Made by a program: the position numbers and the translations under genes
Notes under the pieces: generated by a model
Seen by the model: only the letters and a program-made list of their open reading frames with translations
Told to the model about the DNA's origin: nothing
The model's database searches: none
Shown here: positions 33,976 to 40,942 of the stretch, piece after piece
Numbering within the stretch: position 1 is the stretch's first letter
How the letters are laid out: each line of letters starts with the position of its first letter
NCBI GenBank assembly: GCA_020061995.1
Contig: JAGUXE010000169.1
Coordinates: 1 to 58,411 of the forward strand
From: Ignavibacteriales bacterium
GTDB taxonomy: Bacteria > Bacteroidota > Ignavibacteria > Ignavibacteriales > Ignavibacteriaceae
Reading direction: 5' to 3'
Length of the DNA stretch: 58,411 nt

Positions 33976-34449
33976 TCATTCTCGTTTATACGCATAAACA
34001 GCAAAAGTAATATTCGTCTCCACGTTTCCGGTTTCTCCTGTTATCTTCCACTTATAACGTGCATATCTCTTTCCGTTAAGATTTATTGCAGTCGGATAAA
34101 TTGAACTCAGCGAGCTGTCCTTAAATAGCGCAGTGTCAACTACTACAAACTTAGTTGCATCATTAAAATTTGAACCGAGCAAATAAACCGAAACTTTCTG
34201 AGTCGAAGCAGTACCGCCACTTAAGAATGCTTGAAACGATAACGGATAATCGTAAAACGAAAAACCGTCAAATTCTGCAAGACTGAATTCTTTAGTTGTA
34301 ACTGTATCCGATGTATCAACTACCCCGGCATAACTATATACAACTCCATTCCCAAATGACTTTAATTCACCATCTGTTGTAAGTTGAGCATTTACTGATA
34401 CTGTTATCATCAACAGCAGCATAAATATTGAGAGATTAAGCTTTCTCAT
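33976..34449 (-). CDS. Small secreted protein encoded in the head operon
   Basis: A 157-residue protein with a clear signal peptide (RKLNLSIFMLLLMITVSVNA, cleavage before QLTTDG). A beta-rich mature domain follows, with many Ser, Thr and aromatic residues and SFQAFLSGGTASTQKVSVYL in the middle. The ribosome-binding site AGGAGG, six bases before ATG, is among the strongest in the window. A Sec-exported protein is out of place among head genes. It could be a surface or periplasmic factor made during infection, or a decoration protein whose N-terminus only resembles a signal. I do not recognise the family. Confidence 0.6.
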   Translation of the reverse strand: MRKLNLSIFMLLLMITVSVNAQLTTDGELKSFGNGVVYSYAGVVDTSDTVTTKEFSLAEFDGFSFYDYPLSFQAFLSGGTASTQKVSVYLLGSNFNDATKFVVVDTALFKDSSLSSIYPTAINLNGKRYARYKWKITGETGNVETNITFAVYAYKRE

Positions 34450-34615
34450 TTCCCCCTCCTTTCTGAGGAGTCTCTTTTGCTAATTCACATGCAATAAGGT
34501 ATCTGGCATCATCTGCCGGTACATCATTAATTACATCTTTTGGCTTTCGTTCTTTTCCGCCATACATGCATGGTTGAGTGATTGTTATACTGAATGTTTT
34601 TTTCTTCTGTGCCAT
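34436..34615 (-). CDS. Small conserved phage protein (59 residues)
   Basis: Starts MAQKKKTFSITITQPCMYGG and ends KGGGNEKA. The short beta segment, then KPKDVINDVPADDARYLIA, matches the plan of small phage proteins found between capsid and head-completion genes, in which a strand-turn-strand is followed by 'DVPxxxAxYLI'. It overlaps the start of the secreted-protein gene by 14 bases, and its 3' end contains that gene's ribosome-binding site. Confidence 0.75.
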   Translation of the reverse strand: MAQKKKTFSITITQPCMYGGKERKPKDVINDVPADDARYLIACELAKETPQKGGGNEKA

Positions 34616-34643
34616 AGTTTTTAACTTTCAATTATTTTTTGAA

Positions 34644-36551
34644 TTATGATAAATTTGTTACTTTAACTGTTGCATGAGGTCTTCGGTTAATCATATCATG
34701 ACTCCAGAACGGAATCACTTTTACTGATCCATCATCATTCCATCGGTTAATCTGAATATCGAGCACTCCCCATGTACCAACTATTATGTCAGTAGCTTCA
34801 ACTAATACCAAAGAGCCTTCCGGGAGTTGTTTTGAAGCAAATCCGATTCGGTCAAGCATTCTCTCTTTTTCCCATAACTTATCGGTCTGCCCTGCTTCAA
34901 TTTTTCTTTTGCGGAGTATTGCTTTTCCTAATGGAGTTGTTAACCATTTAGCGGCGTCCATATCAATGTTTGCATTCTCAAGTTTTGCTTCCATATCAAC
35001 TGCAGTATCAAAACCGAAGTTTGCACCGTCATGTGTTTGAACACCGTCAATATTCAGCAATCCGAGAATTTCTTCACCACCAAGCCCCTGGATGTAAGAT
35101 AGATCTGCTCTCAACTTTATAGCATTAACTACATCTTCCAATACAAGCCCTTCCATCTCCGGAGTAGTCTGCAGTGAAGTCTGTCTCGAATAAATCACTT
35201 TTGCCGAAACTGTTTTTGGTGACATCCTTTGCAATCCAAAGTTGATATCAGATTCAGTTGCAACATCCCCTTCACCGATATAATAACCGGAAGAGCTTGA
35301 AGTTTTTCTTGGGAAATCGAGATCTCCTATCAGTCCGTTAATCATTTTAACATTCAGAGCCTTGCCGAATATCATCTTGTTATAAAGCAGATCAAGAAAG
35401 TTTGTAGCTCTCAATTCAACACCAACAAGTTTATCTGCAGTACCGGTCCCGATTGTGATTTCTCTCTTCAGATGACCGTATTCGATGTATGCCCCTCTCG
35501 GTTCTACACCAAGACGTTTTGCAATCTCTCTACTTACAGCAATTTCGTGTGCAGCTATTTCCGGATTTTTTTCTGCTTTTGCACGGACAAGATTCCAGAT
35601 CGAATATCTTTTCTTATCCTTACCGTCTAAGTCCAAATCCGATGGCGGTTTCTGAAATTCTTCACCTGCTGAAAGTCTTGTTACTACTTCAGCGTTAAAT
35701 CTTTCTTGACTCCATCCTTCATCAATTGCAGTATCACGGAGTTTATCTACTCCGTTGATTCTTCCAACAAACCTTTGAGAAGTTTCACGTATTTCTTTTG
35801 AACGTCTTCTCTCGGCTTCAATCCTTTGTTCCGGTGTTAATTCATTTTCCATTTCCCTATTCTCCTTTGATTTTATTGAAATATTATTTTCGAGTTGTGA
35901 AATTCTTTCTTCAGCAGCATTCAGTTTGCTTATCAGTTCATCCTTTGGCTCTACTTCAGCAACTTTATTTCTGTGAGTTGAAAATTCATCAGCTCCCCAA
36001 ACTACAGATGAGCCTTCAAGCAGCGACCACTTTGAACGTATAACCAAATCCAATTTGTCCGGGTATTCATTTTTGAATTCTCTCCCTTTTACGGTTACTG
36101 ATTCCCCCGGTTTTACTCTGTGAGTAAATTCTTTAAATGTATCATAACCGGCACTCACATTTGTTAAGTGTCTCTCCTCAATCTTCTTTGCAAGTTTTTC
36201 TTCAGTTGATGAAATGAAAGTTCTTCCTGCAACTTTTCCGCTCTCAGCATTCAACTCTCTAATCGAACCCTTTACTGAGTCGCTTCCATCCCAAGTCCTG
36301 TGAGAATCAAGAAACGGTATTTGTCTACTCTCCGGAATAATTACAGATTCATTATCAATAATCAGTATCTCTCTCATTATCCTTAAGTTATGCCAATCGG
36401 TTTTTTCCCAGTCAATCACTATTGCCGGATTCTCCGTTGCAATTACTGTTTCAATGCTTCGTTCCTCGGAGTTGTATGAAGCATTCAATAAAGTCGCTTC
36501 TCTGAATGTTATTCCACGACTCTTAAGCAGTTCAAAATCTTTTCTTAACAT
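34644..36551 (-). CDS. Prohead protease - major capsid protein fusion
   Basis: A 635-residue polyprotein. Residues ~1-200 form a U35/S78-type prohead protease with candidate catalytic His84 (DSHRTWDGS) and Ser133 (NVSAGYDTF). Residues ~205-270 are a charged coiled coil (DELISKLNAAEERISQLENN) like the delta/scaffold segment. From ~290 to the end is an HK97-fold capsid domain. An internal ATG at 35852 (MENELTPEQRIEAERRR) has the Shine-Dalgarno sequence AAAGGAG nine bases upstream, so a 402-residue scaffold-capsid protein could be made separately and supply most of the shell. Maturation would cleave after the coiled coil. The next gene upstream is the portal gene. Confidence 0.85.
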   Translation of the reverse strand: MLRKDFELLKSRGITFREATLLNASYNSEERSIETVIATENPAIVIDWEKTDWHNLRIMREILIIDNESVIIPESRQIPFLDSHRTWDGSDSVKGSIRELNAESGKVAGRTFISSTEEKLAKKIEERHLTNVSAGYDTFKEFTHRVKPGESVTVKGREFKNEYPDKLDLVIRSKWSLLEGSSVVWGADEFSTHRNKVAEVEPKDELISKLNAAEERISQLENNISIKSKENREMENELTPEQRIEAERRRSKEIRETSQRFVGRINGVDKLRDTAIDEGWSQERFNAEVVTRLSAGEEFQKPPSDLDLDGKDKKRYSIWNLVRAKAEKNPEIAAHEIAVSREIAKRLGVEPRGAYIEYGHLKREITIGTGTADKLVGVELRATNFLDLLYNKMIFGKALNVKMINGLIGDLDFPRKTSSSSGYYIGEGDVATESDINFGLQRMSPKTVSAKVIYSRQTSLQTTPEMEGLVLEDVVNAIKLRADLSYIQGLGGEEILGLLNIDGVQTHDGANFGFDTAVDMEAKLENANIDMDAAKWLTTPLGKAILRKRKIEAGQTDKLWEKERMLDRIGFASKQLPEGSLVLVEATDIIVGTWGVLDIQINRWNDDGSVKVIPFWSHDMINRRPHATVKVTNLS

Positions 36552-36559
36552 ATTGCTCC

Positions 36560-38194
36560 CTAATGATTTCCGTTATTTCGTTTACCTTCGATTATCTCAT
36601 TAATCGATTCTATCAAATCATACTCATCCAAAAGAGGAAGTCGTTTTTTCCGTTCCTCACCACCATCTTTATAATTTTCGGCACTCAGAATATCTTCAGC
36701 GGTTAACCCTCTTCTTTCGAGTTCCTCTTTTTCATATTCAAGTTGATCCAAATGTTCCGTTAAATCTTTTCCTTTTCGTGATAGCACTTCTTCAAGTGTA
36801 TCTATCTTGGCTTGTATTCCTAATATCTCCGCTTTCTTATCCTTCAGCGGATCTACCCAATCCGGAACAAATCCGAAAAACATCGGTTGGTTAAATTTGT
36901 TGAACTTTGGCATTGGTAAACTGAAGTAACCATTAAGTATTGAAGACTCAAGCCAATCTGTATGGATTGGTTCAAGTAAATCTTCCCTAATATCTGATTG
37001 TACTTTTCGATAACCGGTACGTGCATCAAGTAAACCGTGTCTGCTCGATGTATAATTAACCCCGGATAAATTTGAGGAGATGGTTGGATAATCAATATCA
37101 AGACCCGATGAAATTCCGTAAAGCATATTTTCTGTAAATGCTTTATGTTCCCCTTGCGGATATGCCGGATCATAATCTACGTGCTTATAACCTTGCGGTA
37201 CTATGTAAGTCTCCCCCGGAGCAATATTCTGAACAATTACTTCTTCGCCGTCTTCATATTCTAACTTTCCACCGGATATATCAACTTCCGTAATTTCACT
37301 TTCATCTCCACCGGCTACAGGTTCAAGCATATTTGTACGCATTGCCGCAGCTCTGGCATTATCAAGAGCCGCATCTTCATATCCCTTTAGAGAATGAATT
37401 CGGTTTGCAACAGAAGCAAATGTCGGAAAACCTCTCCTCTGGTTTGTAAACTCTTTTCGGTAAAAATGATATATTCTAAACGCCGGTATACGGATATATT
37501 CTTTAACATTCAGTAATGCATTTGCGTCTTGATCGAGAGTAATTTTTCTGAAGTAATAAGCTTCAGCTTTTCCTAAAGGATTGTATTCGATTCCCATCAC
37601 AATCAAATTTCCGTTGGGAAGTTTTTTATTCAGATTGTGGTCACAATAGTGAGCTTCAATTGCTTGTAGAGTAAAGCCGAACGGATTGATTTTATTATCT
37701 ACATAAATTTTATTTATGAAAATTTCTCCATCGGTCTCGCGGGTTTTTAATAGAGTTCCAAGAAACTGTCTTAACGATTGGTCTTCGTTAACAGTACAAT
37801 ATTTTCTTTTTGACCAATCCCAAAACCCATCTTGAATTACACCGTTTGCAACCGTATCAAACTGCTTAATCCATTTCTGCTTATCGTTTTTAACAAGATT
37901 GTAAGATTTATTTCTGTGAGTGAATCCTTCCGGACCAATTACATATTTTTCAATCGTTCTTAAATACTTTACACAGTAGGGATCGTTTTCGGCAAGGAAT
38001 CTTGAACGTGCTCTCATCACATCAATTGATTGTTTAATATCTGCGTTGATGGAAGTTGATGAACCCGTAAAACTTTTGTTTAACCTGGTAACTTGACCGG
38101 ATTGAAACCCACGTTTTTTAGGTTCTCTCTTTTCAGATATGGTTTGTTCCCACTCCGGAAAATTTCGTTTGAATATGTTTTCAAAAAATCCCAT
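36560..38194 (-). CDS. Portal protein, lambda gpB family
   Basis: A 544-residue protein of the phage portal (lambda-type) family. Recognisable parts are SIDVMRARSRFLAENDPYCV near residue 55, the central wing/stem region with ILGTLLKTRETDGEIFINKI, and SGLDIDYPTISSNLSGVNYT, a conserved portal segment. The C-terminal ~80 residues are charged helices (DKKAEILGIQAKIDTLEEVL). It forms the dodecameric DNA gate between head and tail and binds the terminase. It overlaps the gpW-like gene by one base. Confidence 0.9.
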   Translation of the reverse strand: MGFFENIFKRNFPEWEQTISEKREPKKRGFQSGQVTRLNKSFTGSSTSINADIKQSIDVMRARSRFLAENDPYCVKYLRTIEKYVIGPEGFTHRNKSYNLVKNDKQKWIKQFDTVANGVIQDGFWDWSKRKYCTVNEDQSLRQFLGTLLKTRETDGEIFINKIYVDNKINPFGFTLQAIEAHYCDHNLNKKLPNGNLIVMGIEYNPLGKAEAYYFRKITLDQDANALLNVKEYIRIPAFRIYHFYRKEFTNQRRGFPTFASVANRIHSLKGYEDAALDNARAAAMRTNMLEPVAGGDESEITEVDISGGKLEYEDGEEVIVQNIAPGETYIVPQGYKHVDYDPAYPQGEHKAFTENMLYGISSGLDIDYPTISSNLSGVNYTSSRHGLLDARTGYRKVQSDIREDLLEPIHTDWLESSILNGYFSLPMPKFNKFNQPMFFGFVPDWVDPLKDKKAEILGIQAKIDTLEEVLSRKGKDLTEHLDQLEYEKEELERRGLTAEDILSAENYKDGGEERKKRLPLLDEYDLIESINEIIEGKRNNGNH

Positions 38195-38421
38195 TACATA
38201 CTCACAACAATTCTTTTCTGAGCACGCTTTGTTCCGGCTTTAGATTCAGCAATACGGATTTCCTTAAGCAGTTTTGAGCGGTCTAAATACTTAAAAGTTC
38301 TGCCGTTAACACTAATCTCAGTTACCTCATAAGAAGATAACCTCTTATAGGCATCCTTAAGATTAGTAGCTACATCAATCCAGTATTGTATGTCGGTATT
38401 TTCGGGCATTGCTGATTCCAT
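38194..38421 (-). CDS. gpW-like head-tail connector protein
   Basis: Seventy-five residues (or 71 from MPENTDIQYW at 38409). A helix (WIDVATNLKDAYKRLSSYEV) leads to a beta hairpin (ISVNGRTFKYLDRSKLLKEI) and then a basic tail. This order matches lambda gpW, and the position between terminase and portal is the same as in lambda (A-W-B). Here the cargo region separates it from terminase. Confidence 0.75.
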   Translation of the reverse strand: MESAMPENTDIQYWIDVATNLKDAYKRLSSYEVTEISVNGRTFKYLDRSKLLKEIRIAESKAGTKRAQKRIVVSM

Positions 38422-38472
38422 TTTTTGTTATCAGCAACATGACTATAGGAAGTGAAAAATAAAACGAGGAAA

Positions 38473-38491
38473 AACGAGGAATTTCCTCGTT
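38473..38491. terminator. Perfect palindrome AACGAGGAAtTTCCTCGTT, possible terminator or operator
   Basis: The 9-bp arms AACGAGGAA and TTCCTCGTT flank a single T. A direct copy of the left arm (aaaacgagga) precedes it at 38461-38470. It lies between the stop of the cargo gene at 38520 and the gpW gene. On the minus strand it is followed by ttttcctcgttttatttttc, a T-rich stretch, so termination of cargo transcription is plausible. It could also be an operator. Confidence 0.5.
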
Positions 38492-38519
38492 GACTTTAAA
38501 TTAATTTTTTTGTATGAAA

Positions 38520-39104
38520 TTATTTGTATTGCGGGGGGAATAATTGATTTGTATAAAAACCAACTATTGCTAATTCTATTACTTGAGGATTAATAACTCT
38601 ATATTTCAAGTGATAATGTAAATGATGATAAAACTTTCGAACATTTTCTGTATGAGTTGATGGAACACTGCTTGACTCAACAAATAGCACAGCCATTATA
38701 ATTAGAACTGTAAGTCCTTCATTAATCGATGTTAATCTATCTTTCCCTATCAACTCTTCCTGAGTAAAATCTTTTACCAACTGAATTGGTTTCCTTCGAG
38801 TTAACCAATAACCAAGATATGCAGCTCGTTTAATCGGATGAATTTCTTTAATATTATGGAAAGGTTTTAATCTTTTTATGTCGGCAAAGTAATCTATGAT
38901 TACTTCTTTAATGTATGTTTCGGAGATTTTAAAATTAGAGGCATCAACCTGATAATTCAACTCAATAAATTTTATGTAGTAATTTGCTCTATCAACTAAG
39001 AAAATAAACATCTCTTCGAGTTGTTCTTTCCCAAACTCACTAAGTAAATCCTGATATGCTAAATCACGTTTCTCAGCATCTGGATGGATTACAGCATCAC
39101 TCAC
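38520..39104 (-). CDS. Unrecognised cargo protein, second gene of a bicistron
   Basis: A 194-residue protein with a GTG start; G of GTG is the last base of the preceding stop codon, so the two genes are tightly coupled. It is mostly helical with a hydrophobic segment (SINEGLTVLIIMAVLFVESS) and a histidine-rich patch (KFYHHLHYHLKYRV). I know no matching family. Its place in an independently transcribed cargo unit, downstream of a small acidic protein, suggests a host-benefit function such as superinfection exclusion, abortive infection or a toxin-antitoxin-like pair. That is inference only. Confidence 0.6.
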   Translation of the reverse strand: MSDAVIHPDAEKRDLAYQDLLSEFGKEQLEEMFIFLVDRANYYIKFIELNYQVDASNFKISETYIKEVIIDYFADIKRLKPFHNIKEIHPIKRAAYLGYWLTRRKPIQLVKDFTQEELIGKDRLTSINEGLTVLIIMAVLFVESSSVPSTHTENVRKFYHHLHYHLKYRVINPQVIELAIVGFYTNQLFPPQYK

Positions 39105-39322
39105 TACTGTTTGTCTTTACTTTCAAAATTAGGCGTAGCTATCAATAAATCCTTGTTTGCTTCAAGAAAGGATTCAAAGCTCTTTGCAGATACCTCTGCA
39201 TTAAACTCCTCACCGGTATTCGGTAAATATGCTTTATGGAATTGTCCGCTCTCTAATTCTTCAATGAATTTCTTTGCAGACTCCTTGATTTCTGGTGAAA
39301 CAGAATCAATCCATTTTGCCAT
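39104..39322 (-). CDS. Small cargo protein, first gene of the bicistron
   Basis: Seventy-two residues from MAKWIDSVSPEIKESAKKFI at 39322; the longer frame to 39358 runs over the operator side and is unlikely. The protein is acidic and helical, without cysteines or a signal. It is preceded by AAAGGG as ribosome-binding site, the palindrome GCCAAC-TAT-GTTGGC and a TTGACA-N16-TATATT promoter. The order small protein then larger protein with a one-base overlap resembles antitoxin-toxin operons. Confidence 0.6.
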   Translation of the reverse strand: MAKWIDSVSPEIKESAKKFIEELESGQFHKAYLPNTGEEFNAEVSAKSFESFLEANKDLLIATPNFESKDKQ

Positions 39323-39353
39323 GTTATAACCCTTTTTATTTAAAATAACTAAC

Positions 39354-39368
39354 GCCAACTATGTTGGC
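39354..39368. promoter_or_regulatory. Operator-like palindrome GCCAAC-TAT-GTTGGC
   Basis: A perfect 6+3+6 palindrome located 27 bases downstream of the -10 box (minus strand) and 32 bases before the 39322 start codon. It lies in the transcribed leader, where a repressor would block elongation or where an RNA hairpin could form. AACTAAC (39347-39353; GTTAGTT in the gene's direction), next to it, resembles an integron core site. Confidence 0.6.
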
Positions 39369-39394
39369 TGAACTTTTTTAATTGAATTTACAAA

Positions 39395-39422
39395 AATATA
39401 TCATTTCACACTCCAATGTCAA
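39395..39422 (-). promoter_or_regulatory. Promoter TTGACA-N16-TATATT for the cargo bicistron
   Basis: On the minus strand -35 is TTGACA (39422-39417) and -10 is TATATT (39400-39395) with a 16-base spacer. The -10 region continues as TATTTTTGT, which also fits the Bacteroidota box TAnnTTTG. The first cargo gene starts about 73 bases downstream. Confidence 0.7.
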
Positions 39423-39484
39423 GAAAATTCGTACTTCCACTATTGCCCATCTATTTTACCATGTAACTAATCACGGAACTACAA

Positions 39485-39545
39485 AGCCAACAATTGCCCA
39501 AAAGCCAAATGCGAAAACGCTTTCGGCTTGAGGCACGGGTTATAC
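39485..39545 (-). repeat. attC-like hairpin after the T9SS cargo gene
   Basis: Read on the minus strand it begins GTATAAC (39545-39539) and ends GTTGGCT (39491-39485), 61 bases in all. Inside, AAGCCGAAAGCG and CGCATTTGGCTT form a stem with a TTTT loop and two mismatches. The R'-spacer-L'-loop-L''-spacer-R'' order and the 61-base length match classical 59-base elements of integron cassettes. The outer core sites are not fully complementary, so its activity is uncertain. Confidence 0.5.
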
Positions 39546-39551
39546 GTTAAT
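39539..39551. repeat. Terminal inverted repeat, end 1 of the T9SS cargo module
   Basis: GTTATACGTTAAT at 39539-39551 is the exact reverse complement of ATTAACGTATAAC at 40293-40305. The 13-bp pair encloses only the T9SS cargo gene. A different pair encloses the next module. Confidence 0.9.
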
Positions 39552-39555
39552 TGCA

Positions 39556-40266
39556 TTATTTTATTAAAATTAATTTCTTTGTATCTGTATAGTTTCCAGC
39601 TTGGATTTTATAAAAATACACACCACTTGAAAGATTACTTCCATCAAATCCAACTTCGTAATTGCCGATCTCTTTTTCTTCATTAATCAGGGTAGAAATC
39701 TCTTCCCCTTGAAAATTATAAATCTTCAAGGTTATAAAACTTCGCCAAGGAATTGAAAAATTTATTTTTGTCGCGGGGTTAAATGGATTTGGAAAATTTT
39801 GAGATAAAGAATAGCTGAGCGGATTATTAAATAAGTCAGACACTCCAACTGCCGGATTTTCCACATTAAAGGTAATAGTATAGTCAGGGGTTTCTGTCCC
39901 ATTTGTGGCAACGGTATATCTATCTCCGGCTCCGGTCATTTGGTTACCATTAAGTGTACAGTTTATATAATATTTTTTTGCCCCATCTCTTTTTTGTCCA
40001 GAATAATTTGAACCATTTGGGAAAGATCCATCTGTATAAACAAAATAATCAGTTGATCCGAATGGATAATTTGGAACGTTTGCTTTTAATGTCATCCGAA
40101 TTGATTGATCTGAATTTCTGTTCACATATAATGTTGCATTTCTATTAGTGTTGTTGCTACCATTTGAATAAAAATATACATCGGCAGTGCCCGTATAAGT
40201 ACCCACCCAAGTTTGTGAAAATAAAATCGATGAAAAAAATGTAATAAATAAAAATAGAATTTTCAT
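39556..40266 (-). CDS. Secreted protein with T9SS type A (Por secretion) sorting domain
   Basis: A 236-residue protein. The signal peptide is MKILFLFITFFSSILFSQ, and a ~125-residue beta-rich domain follows, which I do not recognise. A C-terminal sorting domain starts at SYSLSQNFPNPFNPATKINF (~152-171) and ends GVYFYKIQAGNYTDTKKLIL. This domain directs export through the type IX secretion system and cell-surface attachment in Bacteroidota and Ignavibacteria. The ribosome-binding site AAGGAG is strong. It is a host-type surface protein within a prophage, 410 bases downstream of its own promoter (40676-40703). Confidence 0.88.
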   Translation of the reverse strand: MKILFLFITFFSSILFSQTWVGTYTGTADVYFYSNGSNNTNRNATLYVNRNSDQSIRMTLKANVPNYPFGSTDYFVYTDGSFPNGSNYSGQKRDGAKKYYINCTLNGNQMTGAGDRYTVATNGTETPDYTITFNVENPAVGVSDLFNNPLSYSLSQNFPNPFNPATKINFSIPWRSFITLKIYNFQGEEISTLINEEKEIGNYEVGFDGSNLSSGVYFYKIQAGNYTDTKKLILIK

Positions 40267-40292
40267 AAGTCAGCTCCTTTAAATAAATTGTG

Positions 40293-40375
40293 ATTAACGT
40301 ATAACTATTACTTATACTGCACTAAATTATTACTTTAGGAATGATATCCGACGTGCAGTTGCGGGATATCATTCC
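40293..40375. repeat. Shared cassette-flank block, copy A (inverted repeat end plus GATATC hairpin)
   Basis: ATTAACGTATAAC (40293-40305) is module end 2. It is followed by tattacttatactgcact, then by a perfect 12-bp hairpin GGAATGATATCC (40338-40349) / GGATATCATTCC (40364-40375) with a 14-base loop. The same block, with small changes, is at 42218-42298. So DNA outside the module ends is conserved while the ends themselves differ. Confidence 0.85.
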
Positions 40376-40847
40376 AATTGTTTTATTATTCGCTCAAATT
40401 CACAATATTTAAAAATAGGGTCTGCTTGATATCATTCCATCCCCTTTTCAGTCTAAAACACTCCTCACCCCACCAATTCCAAGTCTTTTGAAACAGTAAC
40501 TGTAATAAAGAAATATCATTGTGATCATTAGATGTAACATTTATTCTGTATGCTTCTGAGGAAATCCTATTGCACGCAATAGAATAAAATTTCGTGTGGA
40601 ATAAAAAACTGAAGAAGGAACTCAACAAAAACCCCTTCAAAAAAAGCTATAAAAAAATATAATTCTTTGGCTGTTAGTATAAGAAATATTTCTTTAAAGT
40701 CAATGTTGGCTGCATCACATCAAGCATTTTTCTCTAAAATCCGTCTCATAACGTCGTGGTTTTTAAGCCAGCACCCAAACAACAATGCCGTTTAACTTAT
40801 CAACGTCAATAATTATTAAATACCTTTTAAAACAGAACAAACATTAA
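40376..40847. repeat. Leader between cargo promoter and T9SS gene, related to 42300-42596
   Basis: No credible gene is seen; minus-strand frames at 40386-40640 look like repeat translation. The promoter-proximal part (40590-40735) matches 42478-42592, including ttcaaaaaaa, gttagtata, aaagtcaatgttggct and atcacatcaa. A third copy of gatatcattcc occurs at 40429-40439. The segment 40740-40847 contains cataacgtcg and gccgtttaac, possible remnants of further att-like sites. Confidence 0.6.
40676..40703 (-). promoter_or_regulatory. Promoter TTGACT-N16-TATACT upstream of the T9SS cargo gene
   Basis: On the minus strand TTGACT (40703-40698) and TATACT (40681-40676) have a 16-base spacer. The identical boxes and spacing occur at 42539-42566. 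Transcription would pass the GATATC hairpin and reach the gene 410 bases downstream. Confidence 0.65.
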
Positions 40848-40930
40848 AAACAACTTTACTTTGTAAGCCAAACTTGAAAAACCAGACCGACCGCATCGAA
40901 GAGGCGGTCGGCTTGAAGAACGGGTTAGGC
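40848..40930 (-). repeat. attC-like hairpin after the CsgG-like cargo gene
   Basis: On the minus strand it begins GCCTAAC (40930-40924), followed by CCGTTCTTC and AAGCC, as in the other module. An inner perfect 8-bp stem CCGACCGC/GCGGTCGG (40887-40894 and 40904-40911) is enclosed by AAGCC and GGCTT (40865-40869). A weak end GTTGTTT is at 40854-40848. The spacer and AAGCC are shared with the 39485-39545 element, while the core and loop differ, as in integron attC sites. Confidence 0.5.
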
Positions 40931-40942
40931 ATTTTTTACATA

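Noticed and set aside
40386..40640. Minus-strand 84-codon frame in the cargo leader
   Set aside because: It starts with TTG inside a repeated leader, has no conserved counterpart frame in the second leader and no family resemblance.
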